A DNA stretch of 64,000 nucleotides from contig CAWEZI010000003.1 of NCBI GenBank assembly GCA_963813525.1, positions 62,001 to 126,000 on the forward strand, read 5' to 3'. The stretch is from Bog-756 sp963813525 (GTDB lineage: Bacteria > Actinomycetota > Acidimicrobiia > Acidimicrobiales > RAAP-2). Positions 44,327 through 53,224 of this stretch are shown piece by piece; position 1 is the first letter of the stretch, and each line of letters opens with the position of its first letter. Made by a program: the position numbers and the translations under genes. The notes beneath the pieces were generated by a model. The model was not told the origin of the DNA. It ran no database searches and was given only the letters and a program-made list of their open reading frames with translations.

Positions 44327-45424
44327 GTGCCCGAGCGTTACCGAGTCGTCGCTTACAGCACCGGAAACGTGGGCGTCCACGCCATCGCCGGCATCGAGGC
44401 CCGCCCCGATCTCGAACTGGTCGGGGTGTGGGTGTCCAACCCCGACAAGGTGGGCAAAGACGCCGGCGCCCTGGCCGGACTGGGGCGCAACCTGGGGGTG
44501 ACGGCTACCAACGACATCGATGCCCTCATCGCCCTGCGGCCCGACGTGGTGGTGCACACGGCCATGGCCGACAACCGGTTGATGGAGGCGCTCGAGGACA
44601 TCGCCGGTCTGCTCCGGGCCGGCGTCAACGTGGTGTCCAGCGGACCCGTCTTCCTCCAGTACCCCTACGGGGTCGTGGATGAGGGGATGATCGCGCCGGT
44701 GGTGCAGGCCGCCCGGGAGGGTGGGGTCTCCCTGTTCGTCAACGGCGTCGACCCCGGATTCGGCAACGACGTCCTCCCCTTGGCCCTGACCGGGGTCAGC
44801 GAGAGGATCGACGAGCTCCGTGTGTCCGAAATCCTCAACTACAACACCTACGACCAGGCCATGGTCCTGTTCGGCATCATGGGCTTCGGACGTCCCCTCG
44901 ACGAGATCCCCACCATCCTCCAGCCCGGCGTCCTCACCATGGCGTGGGGCAGCGTGGTGCGGCAGCTGGCCGCCGCACTCGAGGTCGAGCTCGACGCCAT
45001 CGAGGAGTTCTATGAGCGGCGACCGGCCACCGAGACGTTCGAGGTCGACGCCGGTACCATCCAAAAGGGGACAGCCGCCGCCCTCCGCTTCGAGGTGCGG
45101 GGCACGCGCGGTGGTCGGGCCGTCATCGTTCTCGAGCACGTGACCCGCCTGCATGACGACCTGGCGCCGGAATGGCCACAACCGGCCGGTCACGGCTGTT
45201 ACCGGGTACAGGTGACCGGGGAGCCCAACTACACCCTCGATCTCCAGTTACTGGGAAGCGACGGCGACCACAATACGGCCGGGCTCAAGGCGACGGCCAT
45301 GCGCCTGGTCAACGCCATACCGGCCGTGGTGGAAGGTCCGCCCGGCCTGCTCACCGCCCTTGACCTCCCGCAGATCTTCGGCCGTGGCCTGGTGGCGGTG
45401 GACGCTGCCCCTCCCTCCGCCTGA
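44327..45424 (+). CDS. DapB-like NAD(P)-dependent amine/dehydrogenase family protein
   Basis: The 365-residue protein begins RVVAYSTGNVGVHAIAGIEA, the nucleotide-binding start of dihydrodipicolinate-reductase-like proteins, followed by DVVVHTAMADNRL, NVVSSGPVFLQYPYG and NGVDPGFGNDVLPL. The family includes 2,4-diaminopentanoate dehydrogenase and many actinobacterial proteins of unknown substrate. GTG 44327 follows GAGGAGG at 8 bases. The gene lies 80 bases after the SDR, probably in one transcript. Confidence 0.82.
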   Translation: MPERYRVVAYSTGNVGVHAIAGIEARPDLELVGVWVSNPDKVGKDAGALAGLGRNLGVTATNDIDALIALRPDVVVHTAMADNRLMEALEDIAGLLRAGVNVVSSGPVFLQYPYGVVDEGMIAPVVQAAREGGVSLFVNGVDPGFGNDVLPLALTGVSERIDELRVSEILNYNTYDQAMVLFGIMGFGRPLDEIPTILQPGVLTMAWGSVVRQLAAALEVELDAIEEFYERRPATETFEVDAGTIQKGTAAALRFEVRGTRGGRAVIVLEHVTRLHDDLAPEWPQPAGHGCYRVQVTGEPNYTLDLQLLGSDGDHNTAGLKATAMRLVNAIPAVVEGPPGLLTALDLPQIFGRGLVAVDAAPPSA

Positions 45425-45565
45425 GGGGGCCGATCGGCCCGAACCCCGTTGACCACCGGGGATTGATGCGAGCGCAGGGGACAGTGCCAACCGGTGGAGC
45501 AGTACGGTCCCGACCTCTCGAACAGTAGGGTCCGTTGACATGAGGTCCGGAGGCTACACAACTCC

Positions 45566-47488
45566 ATGAGCATGGGAATGGGGATGGGGATGGGTGGCCA
45601 CGGCATGGGCGGTGGTGGGCAGTTCGGCGGGGTCATGCGCTCCATGCGTCGGGACGATTCGGTCACCCAGCAGCATGTGACCAAGGGCACCACCAAGCGG
45701 ATGTTCACGTTCGCCCGGCCCTACCGGACCATCCTCATCTGGTTTCTGGTTCTGGTCATCATCGAAGCCGTCGTCGGCATCATCAACCCGTTGCTGTTCC
45801 GTTCGATCATCAACAACGGGATCGAGCACCACGACAAGCAGCTGATCATCGGGTTGTCGCTGGTGGCCGCGGTGGTGGCCGTCGTGGACACCGGGCTGAC
45901 CATCGGCATCCGGTGGGTCTCGGCCAAGGTGGGCGAGGGGCTCATCTTCGACATGCGATCCCAGGTGTTCGAGCACATCCAGAGGATGCCGCTGGCCTTC
46001 TTCACCCGCACCCAGACGGGCGCACTGATCAGTCGCCTCAACAACGACGTGATCGGGGCCCAACAGGCCTTCTCGGACACCCTGTCGTCGGTGGTCTCCA
46101 ACCTGATCAGCGTCATCCTGGTTCTGATCGTCATGTTCTTCCTGTCGTGGCAGATCACCCTCATCAGCTTGATCATCCTGCCCATCTTCGTCTTTCCGGC
46201 CAAACGGGTCGGCCGGCGTCTGTCGGTGATCACCCGCGAGTCCTACGCCCTCAACGCCCAGATGAACAACACCATGAACGAGAGGTTCAACGTCTCGGGG
46301 GCTCTGCTGGTCAAGCTGTTCGGCCGCCCCAAAGAGGAGCGGGACTCCTTCGAGAAGAAGGCGGGCCGGGTGCGCGACATCGGCGTCACCCAGGCCATGT
46401 ACGCCCGGTTCTTCATCGCCGCCCTGTCGCTCACCGCCGCCCTGGCCACGGCGGTCGTCTACGGCTGGGGCGGTGTGCAGGCGGTGGACGGCGCCCTTTC
46501 CGTGGGCACTGTCGTCGCTCTTGCCTCCTACCTGATCCGGCTCTACGGCCCGCTGACGGCGCTGTCCAACGTGCAGGTCGACATCATGACCGCGCTGGTC
46601 TCCTTCGACCGGGTCTTCGAGGTGCTCGACCTGCCGCCGATGATCGCCGAGAAGCCGGATGCCCGTCCCATCCCGCCCGGCGCCGCCCTGGTCGAATTCC
46701 AGGACGTCGACTTCCGTTATCCGACAGCCGAAGAGGTGTCGCTGGCCTCGCTCGAATCGGTGGCCGTGTTGGACACCACCGTGTCGAGCCAGGTCCTCTT
46801 CGACGTCTCCTTCACCGCCCAGCCCGGACAACTGGTAGCACTGGTCGGTCCTTCGGGAGCGGGGAAGACCACCATCAGCCAACTGCTGCCGCGCCTCTAC
46901 GACGTGACGGGTGGATCCATCCGGATCAACGGCCTCGATGTGCGAGACGCCAGTTTCGCATCACTGACCAGCACCATCGGCGTGGTCACCCAGGATGCCC
47001 ATCTCTTCCACGAGACCATCCGCCAGAACCTCCTCTACGCCAAACCCGACGCCACCCCGGGGGAGATGGCGGCGGCACTGACCGGAGCGCAGATCGCCAC
47101 CATGGTCGACGCCCTGCCCGAGGGCATCGATACCGTGGTGGGCGACCGTGGCTACCGCCTGTCGGGAGGCGAGAAACAGCGTCTGGCCATCGCCCGAATC
47201 CTGCTCAAAGCCCCCGAGATCGTGGTCCTGGACGAAGCCACCGCTCATCTCGACTCCGAGTCGGAGATGGCCGTCCAGCAGGCGCTGGCCACGGCCCTCA
47301 CCGGTCGCACCTCACTGGTCATCGCCCACCGTCTGTCGACGGTACGGGAAGCAGACCTCATCTTGGTGATCGATCACGGTCGCATCGTCCAACAGGGGCG
47401 GCACGACGAGCTTCTGGCCGCCGGCGGGCTCTACGCCGAGCTCTACCGCATCCAGTTCGAAGGGCAGGAACACTCCGATCTGCGGTGA
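45566..47488 (+). CDS. ABC exporter, fused membrane and ATPase domains
   Basis: A 640-residue half-transporter. A Met/Gly-rich head (residues 1-24) precedes six membrane spans (about 50-330) and an ATPase domain: Walker A GPSGAGKTT, Q-loop TQDAHLFHETI, signature RLSGGEKQRLAIA, Walker B EIVVLDEATAHLD and switch His in VIAHRLST. It would work as a dimer, exporting a lipid or drug. An insertion of about 25 residues (SLASLESVAVLDTTVSSQ) lies before the first strand of the ATPase domain. GGAGG lies twelve bases before ATG; a TTGACA at 45535 could be its -35 box. Confidence 0.92.
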   Translation: MSMGMGMGMGGHGMGGGGQFGGVMRSMRRDDSVTQQHVTKGTTKRMFTFARPYRTILIWFLVLVIIEAVVGIINPLLFRSIINNGIEHHDKQLIIGLSLVAAVVAVVDTGLTIGIRWVSAKVGEGLIFDMRSQVFEHIQRMPLAFFTRTQTGALISRLNNDVIGAQQAFSDTLSSVVSNLISVILVLIVMFFLSWQITLISLIILPIFVFPAKRVGRRLSVITRESYALNAQMNNTMNERFNVSGALLVKLFGRPKEERDSFEKKAGRVRDIGVTQAMYARFFIAALSLTAALATAVVYGWGGVQAVDGALSVGTVVALASYLIRLYGPLTALSNVQVDIMTALVSFDRVFEVLDLPPMIAEKPDARPIPPGAALVEFQDVDFRYPTAEEVSLASLESVAVLDTTVSSQVLFDVSFTAQPGQLVALVGPSGAGKTTISQLLPRLYDVTGGSIRINGLDVRDASFASLTSTIGVVTQDAHLFHETIRQNLLYAKPDATPGEMAAALTGAQIATMVDALPEGIDTVVGDRGYRLSGGEKQRLAIARILLKAPEIVVLDEATAHLDSESEMAVQQALATALTGRTSLVIAHRLSTVREADLILVIDHGRIVQQGRHDELLAAGGLYAELYRIQFEGQEHSDLR

Positions 47489-47520
47489 TCCGCCGACCGG
47501 ACTTCCCACCGCTGGTTGCA

Positions 47521-47721
47521 CTAGGCGGCTTCGCCGACGCAGAGGGACAACGCACCTTTGTCGTGGCTGTCGCCCGGATCAACGGCGCGGTCGGACCGCT
47601 CCTGTCCGGTGGCGCCGGTCGTAGGCACGGTGGCCGTGCCGTCCGGCCGCGTGTGCTCCGGCGACGAGCCGGGTCGAACGGTCGGACTGTCAGAGGGGCC
47701 CGATGGTCGGTGATCGCACAT
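47521..47721 (-). CDS. Small Pro/Ser/Thr-rich protein with strong ribosome-binding site
   Basis: I do not recognise this 66-residue protein (begins MCDHRPSGPSDSPTVRPG, ends GALSLCVGEAA). Support for a gene comes from AAAGGAGG five bases before the ATG, the best ribosome-binding site in the region, and from an AT-rich leader with a stem-loop. It contains two Cys and is otherwise disordered-looking. Stop lies 33 bases from the convergent ABC exporter. Confidence 0.5.
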   Translation of the reverse strand: MCDHRPSGPSDSPTVRPGSSPEHTRPDGTATVPTTGATGQERSDRAVDPGDSHDKGALSLCVGEAA

Positions 47722-47743
47722 GGTGCCTCCTTTCTATGTATCT

Positions 47744-47760
47744 GCCAGATTCGGTCTGGC
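47744..47760 (-). promoter_or_regulatory. Leader hairpin or operator of the small protein gene
   Basis: GCCAGA (47744-47749) and TCTGGC (47755-47760) form a perfect 6-bp inverted repeat with a 5-base loop, about 10 bases upstream of the AAAGGAGG. It may be an operator or an RNA hairpin near the ribosome-binding site. The AT-rich stretch at 47761-47785 could hold the promoter. Confidence 0.45.
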
Positions 47761-48116
47761 TCATTTTGAATAATCAGGAAAAAAAGGTGAGCCTTGCGCC
47801 ACTCAAATCCACGCTGCCGCCCGCGTGAAAACAGCTACCGGCGCCCGACCGGCGGTGCCGGCTACAGGACGGCGCCGACAGCCGGCGAACGGCACCGTCG
47901 GCTGCCGGTCGCCCATCGGCCGGCGCCAGGGCCGGCGTCTGTCTCACCCGACCCGGTCGGCGGCTCGCCTCGGTGGTTGTCCACCACGTCGTCGGGCCGT
48001 GCCCTACCGTTGCGCCGGCACTCGTCCGGTCGTCGAGCCCCGTCGCCGTGCACGGCGAAAACGGTGGCCGCCGGCGGATCCACCCCGAAACATGCTTGAA
48101 ACATGCTCAAAACGTT
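47761..48116. other. Gene-poor stretch with GC-rich repeats of short inverted motifs
   Basis: No supported gene. 47830-47960 is rich in GCCGGC-type short inverted motifs that could fold into RNA structure, but it matches none of the RNase P, tmRNA or SRP RNA landmarks I know. An 11-bp direct repeat (GAAACATGCT in tandem, 48087-48107) lies at the right end, before the terminator. Confidence 0.4.
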
Positions 48117-48154
48117 GGGGAAAACAAAAGAGCCGCCCCGGAGAGGCGGCTCTT
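48117..48154 (-). terminator. Rho-independent terminator (minus strand)
   Basis: Perfect 10-bp arms AAGAGCCGCC (48128-48137) and GGCGGCTCTT (48145-48154) with a 7-base loop. Read on the minus strand the stem is followed by TTTTGTTTT, the usual U-rich tail. It lies 29 bases after the stop of the 48183-48380 gene. Confidence 0.85.
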
Positions 48155-48182
48155 CGACGTGGTCAGACTTTTGGGGTCTGTC

Positions 48183-48380
48183 TCAATCCGTCGAGAGTGC
48201 CTCCCGAACTGCCTTGGCGCTGGATACGAGGGCGTCCTTACTGCACGCCGTCGAAATACCGGCGATGGAAACGGCCATGGGTGGTTTGCTCGATGACTTC
48301 TCTGCAGACTCGGTGGGCTCGCCGTCCCTGCCGCTCCGGTTCCGACCCTTGCCGCCCGACGGAGTGCCCTCGTCCTTCAC
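48183..48380 (-). CDS. Small hypothetical protein, possibly leaderless
   Basis: A 65-residue protein, basic and Ser/Gly-rich at the N terminus, ending MAVSIAGISTACSKDALVSS plus a short Ala-rich helix. No family recognised. Support: GTG 48380 is preceded by AGGGAGG, by TATAGT about nine bases further up that could be the -10 of a near-leaderless transcript, and a strong terminator follows right after the stop. Confidence 0.5.
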   Translation of the reverse strand: MKDEGTPSGGKGRNRSGRDGEPTESAEKSSSKPPMAVSIAGISTACSKDALVSSAKAVREALSTD

Positions 48381-48552
48381 CCTCCCTACTATAGCGGCTC
48401 GGTTTGCCGAAGGGGCGTCATTCGATTTCGGTCGAATAGTGGGGGCGGACCACGCCGTTCACCTCCATATTCGCTGACCTGAGGCCTCCGGGAGCGGCGC
48501 CACCACTTCGGGCGGGACCGGCGCCCGGGAAACCTCCCGGTACCGTTGCCGG

Positions 48553-49851
48553 GTGCCCCGCCTGGTGGTCGACACCACCCCCCTCCGAAAGTACCGCCAT
48601 TTCCGCCGGCTGTGGGCGGGCCAGGTGGTGTCCGGGCTGGGCTCCCAGTTGACCCTGGTGGCCGTCTCCTTTCAGGCCTACGACCTCACCCATTCGACGT
48701 TGATCGTGGGTCTCATCGGCCTCGTCCAGTTGGTGCCCCTGTTGGCCGGGGCCCTGTGGGGAGGAACGCTGGCCGACGCCTGGGACCGGCGCAAGGTTCT
48801 TCTGCTGACCCAGGTGGCCATGGCCTGCGCCGTCGGCGGTCTGGTGGCCAACGCCGCCCTCCCCCATCCGGCGGTGTGGCCCCTTTTCCTGTGCACGGCG
48901 GCCAGCGCTGGTTTCCAGGGCGTCGACTGGCCCGCTCGGCGCGCTGCCCTGCCCATGCTGGTGGGGCCCGATGACGTGACCGCGGCCATCGCCCTCCAGA
49001 CCACCATCCAACAACTGGCCCTGGTGGCCGGGCCGGCGCTGGCCGGCGTCCTCATCGCCACCGTCGGCCTGAGCGCGGTGTACAGCATCGACGTGTGCAC
49101 CTACGGCGTAGCCCTGGTGGCCGCCCTTCTCCTACCCTCTCTTGTCCCCGACGGTGGCGGAACGCCGATGGGACTGCGCTCCATGGCCGAGGGATTCCGA
49201 CACCTCCGGGGCCAGAAGCTGTTGTCGGCCACCTACTGGATCGACCTCAACGCCATGATCTTCGGGATGCCCCGGGCCGTGTTTCCGGCCCTCGGCACCG
49301 GGCTGTTCGGCGGGGGCGCCGGTGTGGTCGGCCTTCTCTACGCCGCCCCCGGGGCCGGCGCCCTTGTCGGATCCCTGTTCACCGGGTGGTGCAGCCGTGT
49401 CCGCCATCAGGGCAGGGCCATCGCCGCCTGCGTGGTCGTCTGGGGTGCCACCATCGCTCTGTTCGGCGTCATCCCGGTGCTCTGGATCGGCTTGACACTT
49501 CTGGCCCTGGCCGGGGCCGCCGATGTGGTCTCGGCCGTCTTCCGACAGGCCGTGCAACAGCGCACCGTCCCCCCGCACCTGCAGGGACGGCTGTCGGGAA
49601 CCTTCTTCGCAGTGGTGGCGGGGGGCCCACGGGTGGGAGATGCCGAAACCGGTGTGGCCGCCGCCATCGGGGGGCCGCAGTTCGCGGTGTGGTCGGGGGG
49701 TCTGGCCTGCGTGGCCGGGGTGGCCGTCCTCTTGTGGCGGGTGCCCGAGTTGTGGCGGGACCACGGAGGCGGGGAGGTCCTGCCGGTCGGAGCCGAAACC
49801 CGGGCCATCGGCGAGGTCACCAGCGAGCTGGGTGAGGGCGAGCCTCTGTAG
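48553..49851 (+). CDS. MFS exporter, EntS/tetracycline-type
   Basis: A 432-residue major-facilitator transporter with twelve predicted spans. The loop 2-3 motif is WGGTLADAWDRRKVLLLTQ, and PARRAALPMLVGPDDVTAAI is typical of the EntS-like subfamily that exports siderophores or drugs by proton antiport. The C-terminal half has LYAAPGAGALVGSLFTGWCS and FRQAVQQRTVPPHLQGRLSG. It starts at GTG 48553 without a strong ribosome-binding site. Substrate unknown; it converges on HdeD. Confidence 0.88.
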   Translation: MPRLVVDTTPLRKYRHFRRLWAGQVVSGLGSQLTLVAVSFQAYDLTHSTLIVGLIGLVQLVPLLAGALWGGTLADAWDRRKVLLLTQVAMACAVGGLVANAALPHPAVWPLFLCTAASAGFQGVDWPARRAALPMLVGPDDVTAAIALQTTIQQLALVAGPALAGVLIATVGLSAVYSIDVCTYGVALVAALLLPSLVPDGGGTPMGLRSMAEGFRHLRGQKLLSATYWIDLNAMIFGMPRAVFPALGTGLFGGGAGVVGLLYAAPGAGALVGSLFTGWCSRVRHQGRAIAACVVVWGATIALFGVIPVLWIGLTLLALAGAADVVSAVFRQAVQQRTVPPHLQGRLSGTFFAVVAGGPRVGDAETGVAAAIGGPQFAVWSGGLACVAGVAVLLWRVPELWRDHGGGEVLPVGAETRAIGEVTSELGEGEPL

Positions 49852-49873
49852 GGACGGGAGTCGGGCCGGTCGT

Positions 49874-50458
49874 TCAGACCTCGGCCAAGTGACGCAACTG
49901 GAAGGAGAGGGCGATCTCCAACAGGCCGTACACGATGAGCCAGATCCCCATGATGACGGCCAGCGTTGTCAGCGTCAGATGGGGCACCACCAGGGTCACG
50001 ATGCCGGCGGCAAAGGCCAGAACGCCCATACCGATACGCCAACCGCGGGCCGGCGACCCGGTGTCGGTGTAAGCCACGAAGAACTCGATGAGGCCGCCTA
50101 TCACCCAGAACAGACCGATGAGGAAGGCCAGCGTCGTCACCGTCTCCTCGGTGTGCCGGAGGAAGAGGATCCCCACGATGACCGACAGCAGTCCGAGGAC
50201 GGCCATCAGCCATCGGGTGCCGCCCGTATCTTCGCTGTCGGCGATGGCCGTCACCATGCGGAAGAGGCCGGCCACGAAGAGCCAGATGCCGAGCAGGATG
50301 GCAAAGGCGTAGATGGTGTCCTTGGGCTTGAGCACGACCAGGACTCCCAAAATGAGGGTCACCACCCCGAAGAAGAGCACCCACCCCCACGACTTCCCGA
50401 CGATCCGCAGGATGTCACGCTCCTCGGGCGTCACTCCCGCTCCCCCTGGACTCGACAT
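49874..50458 (-). CDS. HdeD-family (DUF308) membrane protein
   Basis: The 194-residue protein has six spans arranged as three hairpins of the DUF308 repeat (WGWVLFFGVVTLILGVLVVL, LLGIWLFVAGLFRM, LLSVIVGILFL, LIGLFWVIGGLIEFF, MGIWLIVYGLLEI). HdeD in enterobacteria is an acid-stress membrane protein; the molecular function is not known. ATG 50458 has GGAGG five bases upstream. Confidence 0.9.
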   Translation of the reverse strand: MSSPGGAGVTPEERDILRIVGKSWGWVLFFGVVTLILGVLVVLKPKDTIYAFAILLGIWLFVAGLFRMVTAIADSEDTGGTRWLMAVLGLLSVIVGILFLRHTEETVTTLAFLIGLFWVIGGLIEFFVAYTDTGSPARGWRIGMGVLAFAAGIVTLVVPHLTLTTLAVIMGIWLIVYGLLEIALSFQLRHLAEV

Positions 50459-50554
50459 GGCAACCTCCGCCCGGCTCAAGCGCTGCCGGTCAGAGCCTGC
50501 CGGTGGGCCACCACCCTAGGGCCGCACAGACGGGTGGGCGCGGACCGCGTCCCC

Positions 50555-51451
50555 TCAGGACGTCGGTTGGATGGCCCGTTCGACCAGCTCCTCGCTGACC
50601 GACCACAGCAAGGTTGCCGCGGCGGCGTCCCGAGCAGCCGGCGACGGGGTCCGGACCTTGCCCTTGACGAAGTACTGCCCGGTCACCCCGGCCACCGCGG
50701 GAGAGGAGGCCAGATACACCGACGTCCGGGCTCCCTTGGCCGGAGTGAGGATGAACGGCTTGATGACCTTGATGCCGAAAGCGAGAAATCCCGAGGCGTC
50801 GTCGTCCCGAGCGAACCCGGAGGCCACCGTGCCCGGGTGCAACGCGTTGGCGGTCACCCCGGTTCCCTCGAGGCGGCGGGCCAGTTCGTTGGTGAACAGG
50901 ATGTTCGCCAATTTCGAGCGGGCGTAGGCCTGCATGCCGCGGTAGTGGGTGGCCGACTGGAGATCGTCGAAATCCAGACCGCGTCGGGCAGAGCGGTGGG
51001 CTGTCGAGGCAACGTTGACGATGCGGGCCGGTGTCGAGGCGACCAGGCGCTCGGTCAGCAGCTGAGTCAGGTAGAAAGGCCCCAGGTGGTTGATCTCGAA
51101 GGTGGCCTCGTAACCGTCGGCGGTCACCTGGCGGTCGGACAGAACCAGTCCGGCGTTGTTGACCAGGACGTCGATGCTCGGGCACCGATCCAGCAGATCG
51201 GACGCGCCCTGTGCCACCGAACCCAGGTCGGCCAAGTCGAACACCACCAGTTCGACCTGGTCGGATCCGCTGGCCCGCACGATGTCGGCCCGAGCCTCCT
51301 CTCCACGGCTGGCGCTGCGGGCCGTGATGACGGTGCGGGCCCCGGCCCGGGCCAGTGCGACCGCGGTGGCCTTGCCCACTCCCGAATTGCCTCCGGTGAT
51401 GACGACGGTCTTCCCGTCCATGGGTTCGACCGTATTGAGTGCTGGGCTCAT
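50555..51451 (-). CDS. Retinol-dehydrogenase-like SDR
   Basis: A 298-residue SDR with TGGNSGVGKATAVALARAGA, a basic TARSASRGEE segment favouring NADP(H), NNAGL, EINHLGPFYLTQLL, Ser in VNVASTAH, and catalytic YARSK within QAYARSKLANILFTNELA. This is the retinol-dehydrogenase / WW-domain-oxidoreductase type, common on lipid and terpenoid substrates. An inverted repeat of 7-bp arms lies 19 bases upstream. Confidence 0.92.
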   Translation of the reverse strand: MSPALNTVEPMDGKTVVITGGNSGVGKATAVALARAGARTVITARSASRGEEARADIVRASGSDQVELVVFDLADLGSVAQGASDLLDRCPSIDVLVNNAGLVLSDRQVTADGYEATFEINHLGPFYLTQLLTERLVASTPARIVNVASTAHRSARRGLDFDDLQSATHYRGMQAYARSKLANILFTNELARRLEGTGVTANALHPGTVASGFARDDDASGFLAFGIKVIKPFILTPAKGARTSVYLASSPAVAGVTGQYFVKGKVRTPSPAARDAAAATLLWSVSEELVERAIQPTS

Positions 51452-51469
51452 GGATTGATCCTTGCGGTT

Positions 51470-51487
51470 GTCGGCATTGGTGCCGAC
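51470..51487. promoter_or_regulatory. Inverted repeat upstream of the SDR
   Basis: GTCGGCA-TTGG-TGCCGAC is a perfect palindrome with 7-bp arms, 19 bases before the SDR ATG and 31 before the hotdog stop. Size and position fit a TetR-like operator; no regulator gene is next to it. Confidence 0.5.
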
Positions 51488-51518
51488 GCTATTGCCTTCG
51501 CCCTCTGGTGGCGACAGG

Positions 51519-52370
51519 TCAGCCGGTCAGGACGAGAACGGAGCCGAGGGTGACCAGCCGATCCCCGGCCCCGCGGTCGTGGATGGCCACCCGGACCACC
51601 GCCCGACCGAGCTCCTCCCCCAGAACCTGACAGCGGGCCTCGACCGGTCCGACGCGGGCCGGACGCAGGAAATGGAGCACGGTGTCGGCCGCGGTCACCG
51701 GTCGGTCACGCCGGTGCCCACCGTGGGCGGCCACCGCCCGGCAGGCGGCGACGTCGGCCAGAACAGCCAGCCCACCCCCGTGGAGGATGCCCCACGGGTT
51801 CAAAAGCCGGTCGGCCAGATCGAGCCGGGACACCGTCCCGGCTCCGGGGGCGATCCCGAAGAACTCCTCGACCGGTGGGGCGGCGGGATCGAAGGGGGGC
51901 ATCGGCCGGTGGAAGGGCCGCTCGACGTGGACGTCCATGTCGCCGGGGTCGAGGACGGCACAGGTCATGGTGGCGGCGGCGACAGCACCATGTCCGGCAC
52001 CCTCGTCGAACACGTCGACAGCGGCGACCACCGCGTTGCGGCCCCGTCGCAGCACGCGGCCCTCCAGGCGAAGAGGGCCCACCTGGGCGGGTTGGGCCAC
52101 GGTGGCCATAACACTGGTGGTCACGATCCATTGGGGTTGCACGGTCAGACCGCACAGGAACCCGCCCAACGAGTCGATGGCCGTCACCAGGGATCCCGCC
52201 CGCAGGCCGTCTCCCCCGCCGCGCTGGTGGACATCGACGGGGACCCGCCCACCGAGGGACGGCGGTCCTTCCTCCTCGGGCGGGGAGGGCACCTCCCATC
52301 GTTCCAGCCGAAGGTACTCGGCCACGGCGTGGCGGCGGTCGGGACCGTTGGTGGCCCGGGGGCCGCTCAT
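51519..52370 (-). CDS. Double-hotdog acyl-CoA thioesterase-like protein
   Basis: The 283-residue protein contains two hotdog folds. The first has RAGSLVTAIDSLGGFLCG, followed by VTTSVMATVAQPAQVGP; the second is PaaI-like with NPWGILHGGGLAVLADVAAC and VLHFLRPARVGPVEARCQVL. The HGG motif marks the acyl-CoA-binding site. Its ATG overlaps the stop of the other hotdog gene by four bases. Likely acts on acyl-CoA or enoyl-CoA; substrate unknown. Confidence 0.85.
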   Translation of the reverse strand: MSGPRATNGPDRRHAVAEYLRLERWEVPSPPEEEGPPSLGGRVPVDVHQRGGGDGLRAGSLVTAIDSLGGFLCGLTVQPQWIVTTSVMATVAQPAQVGPLRLEGRVLRRGRNAVVAAVDVFDEGAGHGAVAAATMTCAVLDPGDMDVHVERPFHRPMPPFDPAAPPVEEFFGIAPGAGTVSRLDLADRLLNPWGILHGGGLAVLADVAACRAVAAHGGHRRDRPVTAADTVLHFLRPARVGPVEARCQVLGEELGRAVVRVAIHDRGAGDRLVTLGSVLVLTG

Positions 52371-53224
52371 AACGGGGAGCGATCGACCGGCGAGACCCGG
52401 ACGTTGACCACGGTGGTCAAACGTTGATCGGCCCCCTCGTCGACCAGTTCGACGGCCACCACTCCTCCCGAGGAGGGGTGATGGCCGTCGAGCAGGCGCG
52501 ACCGGGTCACGATGGGTCCGACCCGGCCCAGGGCGAGATAGGCCACATGAAGGTCGGTGGCCACCGCCGGCGCAGCCCCGGCGTCAGCGGCCGACTCCAC
52601 CATGGCCAGGGCGGCCACTTCGGCCACGGTGGCCATCACACCGCCCTGCACGGCGCCGAACGAGTTGCGGAGGTATTCCCGAACGGGCAGGGAGGCCATC
52701 CCCCGTCGGGCATCGTCGACCGATATGCCGAGGAGGTCCGCCACCGGCCCGTCCAACCCGACACCGTCGAGGGACCACCGGACCGGAAGCTCGGAGGACA
52801 TGTCGGGCCGGGGAGCTGTCATCCGACCAGGAAGGATGGCGAAGGTCATGCTGGCCCATCCCACCGGGTCCGAACGTCCGTCGTCGGCCACATCGGCCAC
52901 CACCGCCTCGACCACCAGAGTGGTCCGCCCCTTCCTGAGCACGGTGGCCCGGGCTTCGACCAGGGGACCGGTGGCCGGGCGGGCCATCTGCACGGTGAGA
53001 TCGGCCGTGGCCATCCAGTCGGGATCGACGGCCCGCAAGGCGGCAGACCCGCCCACCACGTCGACCAGAGTGGCCAGCACCCCGATCCGCACGCCGCCGT
53101 CGGCCCCCAGGACATGCGGGGTCGTCCGTATGCGCACCGTGGCGCTCGACTCGGAGGTGACCTCCGCCTCCATGCCCAGGTCACTGAGGAAATGGCGGGT
53201 GGGCGGGTAACCGTCCAGGGCCAC
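52367..53224 (-). CDS. Double-hotdog thioesterase-like protein
   Basis: The 285-residue paralogue of the next gene. First fold: GVRIGVLATLVDVVGGSAAL and TADLTVQMARPATGPLVEAR; second fold: NSFGAVQGGVMATVAEVAAL and VATDLHVAYLALGRVGPIVT. The HGG is replaced by QGG in the second fold. GTG 53224 begins directly after the SDR's stop. The pair may form a hetero-oligomer; the order SDR-hotdog-hotdog is one operon. Confidence 0.85.
   Translation of the reverse strand: MALDGYPPTRHFLSDLGMEAEVTSESSATVRIRTTPHVLGADGGVRIGVLATLVDVVGGSAALRAVDPDWMATADLTVQMARPATGPLVEARATVLRKGRTTLVVEAVVADVADDGRSDPVGWASMTFAILPGRMTAPRPDMSSELPVRWSLDGVGLDGPVADLLGISVDDARRGMASLPVREYLRNSFGAVQGGVMATVAEVAALAMVESAADAGAAPAVATDLHVAYLALGRVGPIVTRSRLLDGHHPSSGGVVAVELVDEGADQRLTTVVNVRVSPVDRSPL

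Noticed and set aside
45554..46882. 442-codon frame antisense to the ABC exporter
   Set aside because: It is an antisense shadow, rich in Asp/Gln/His, with the exporter motifs intact on the plus strand.
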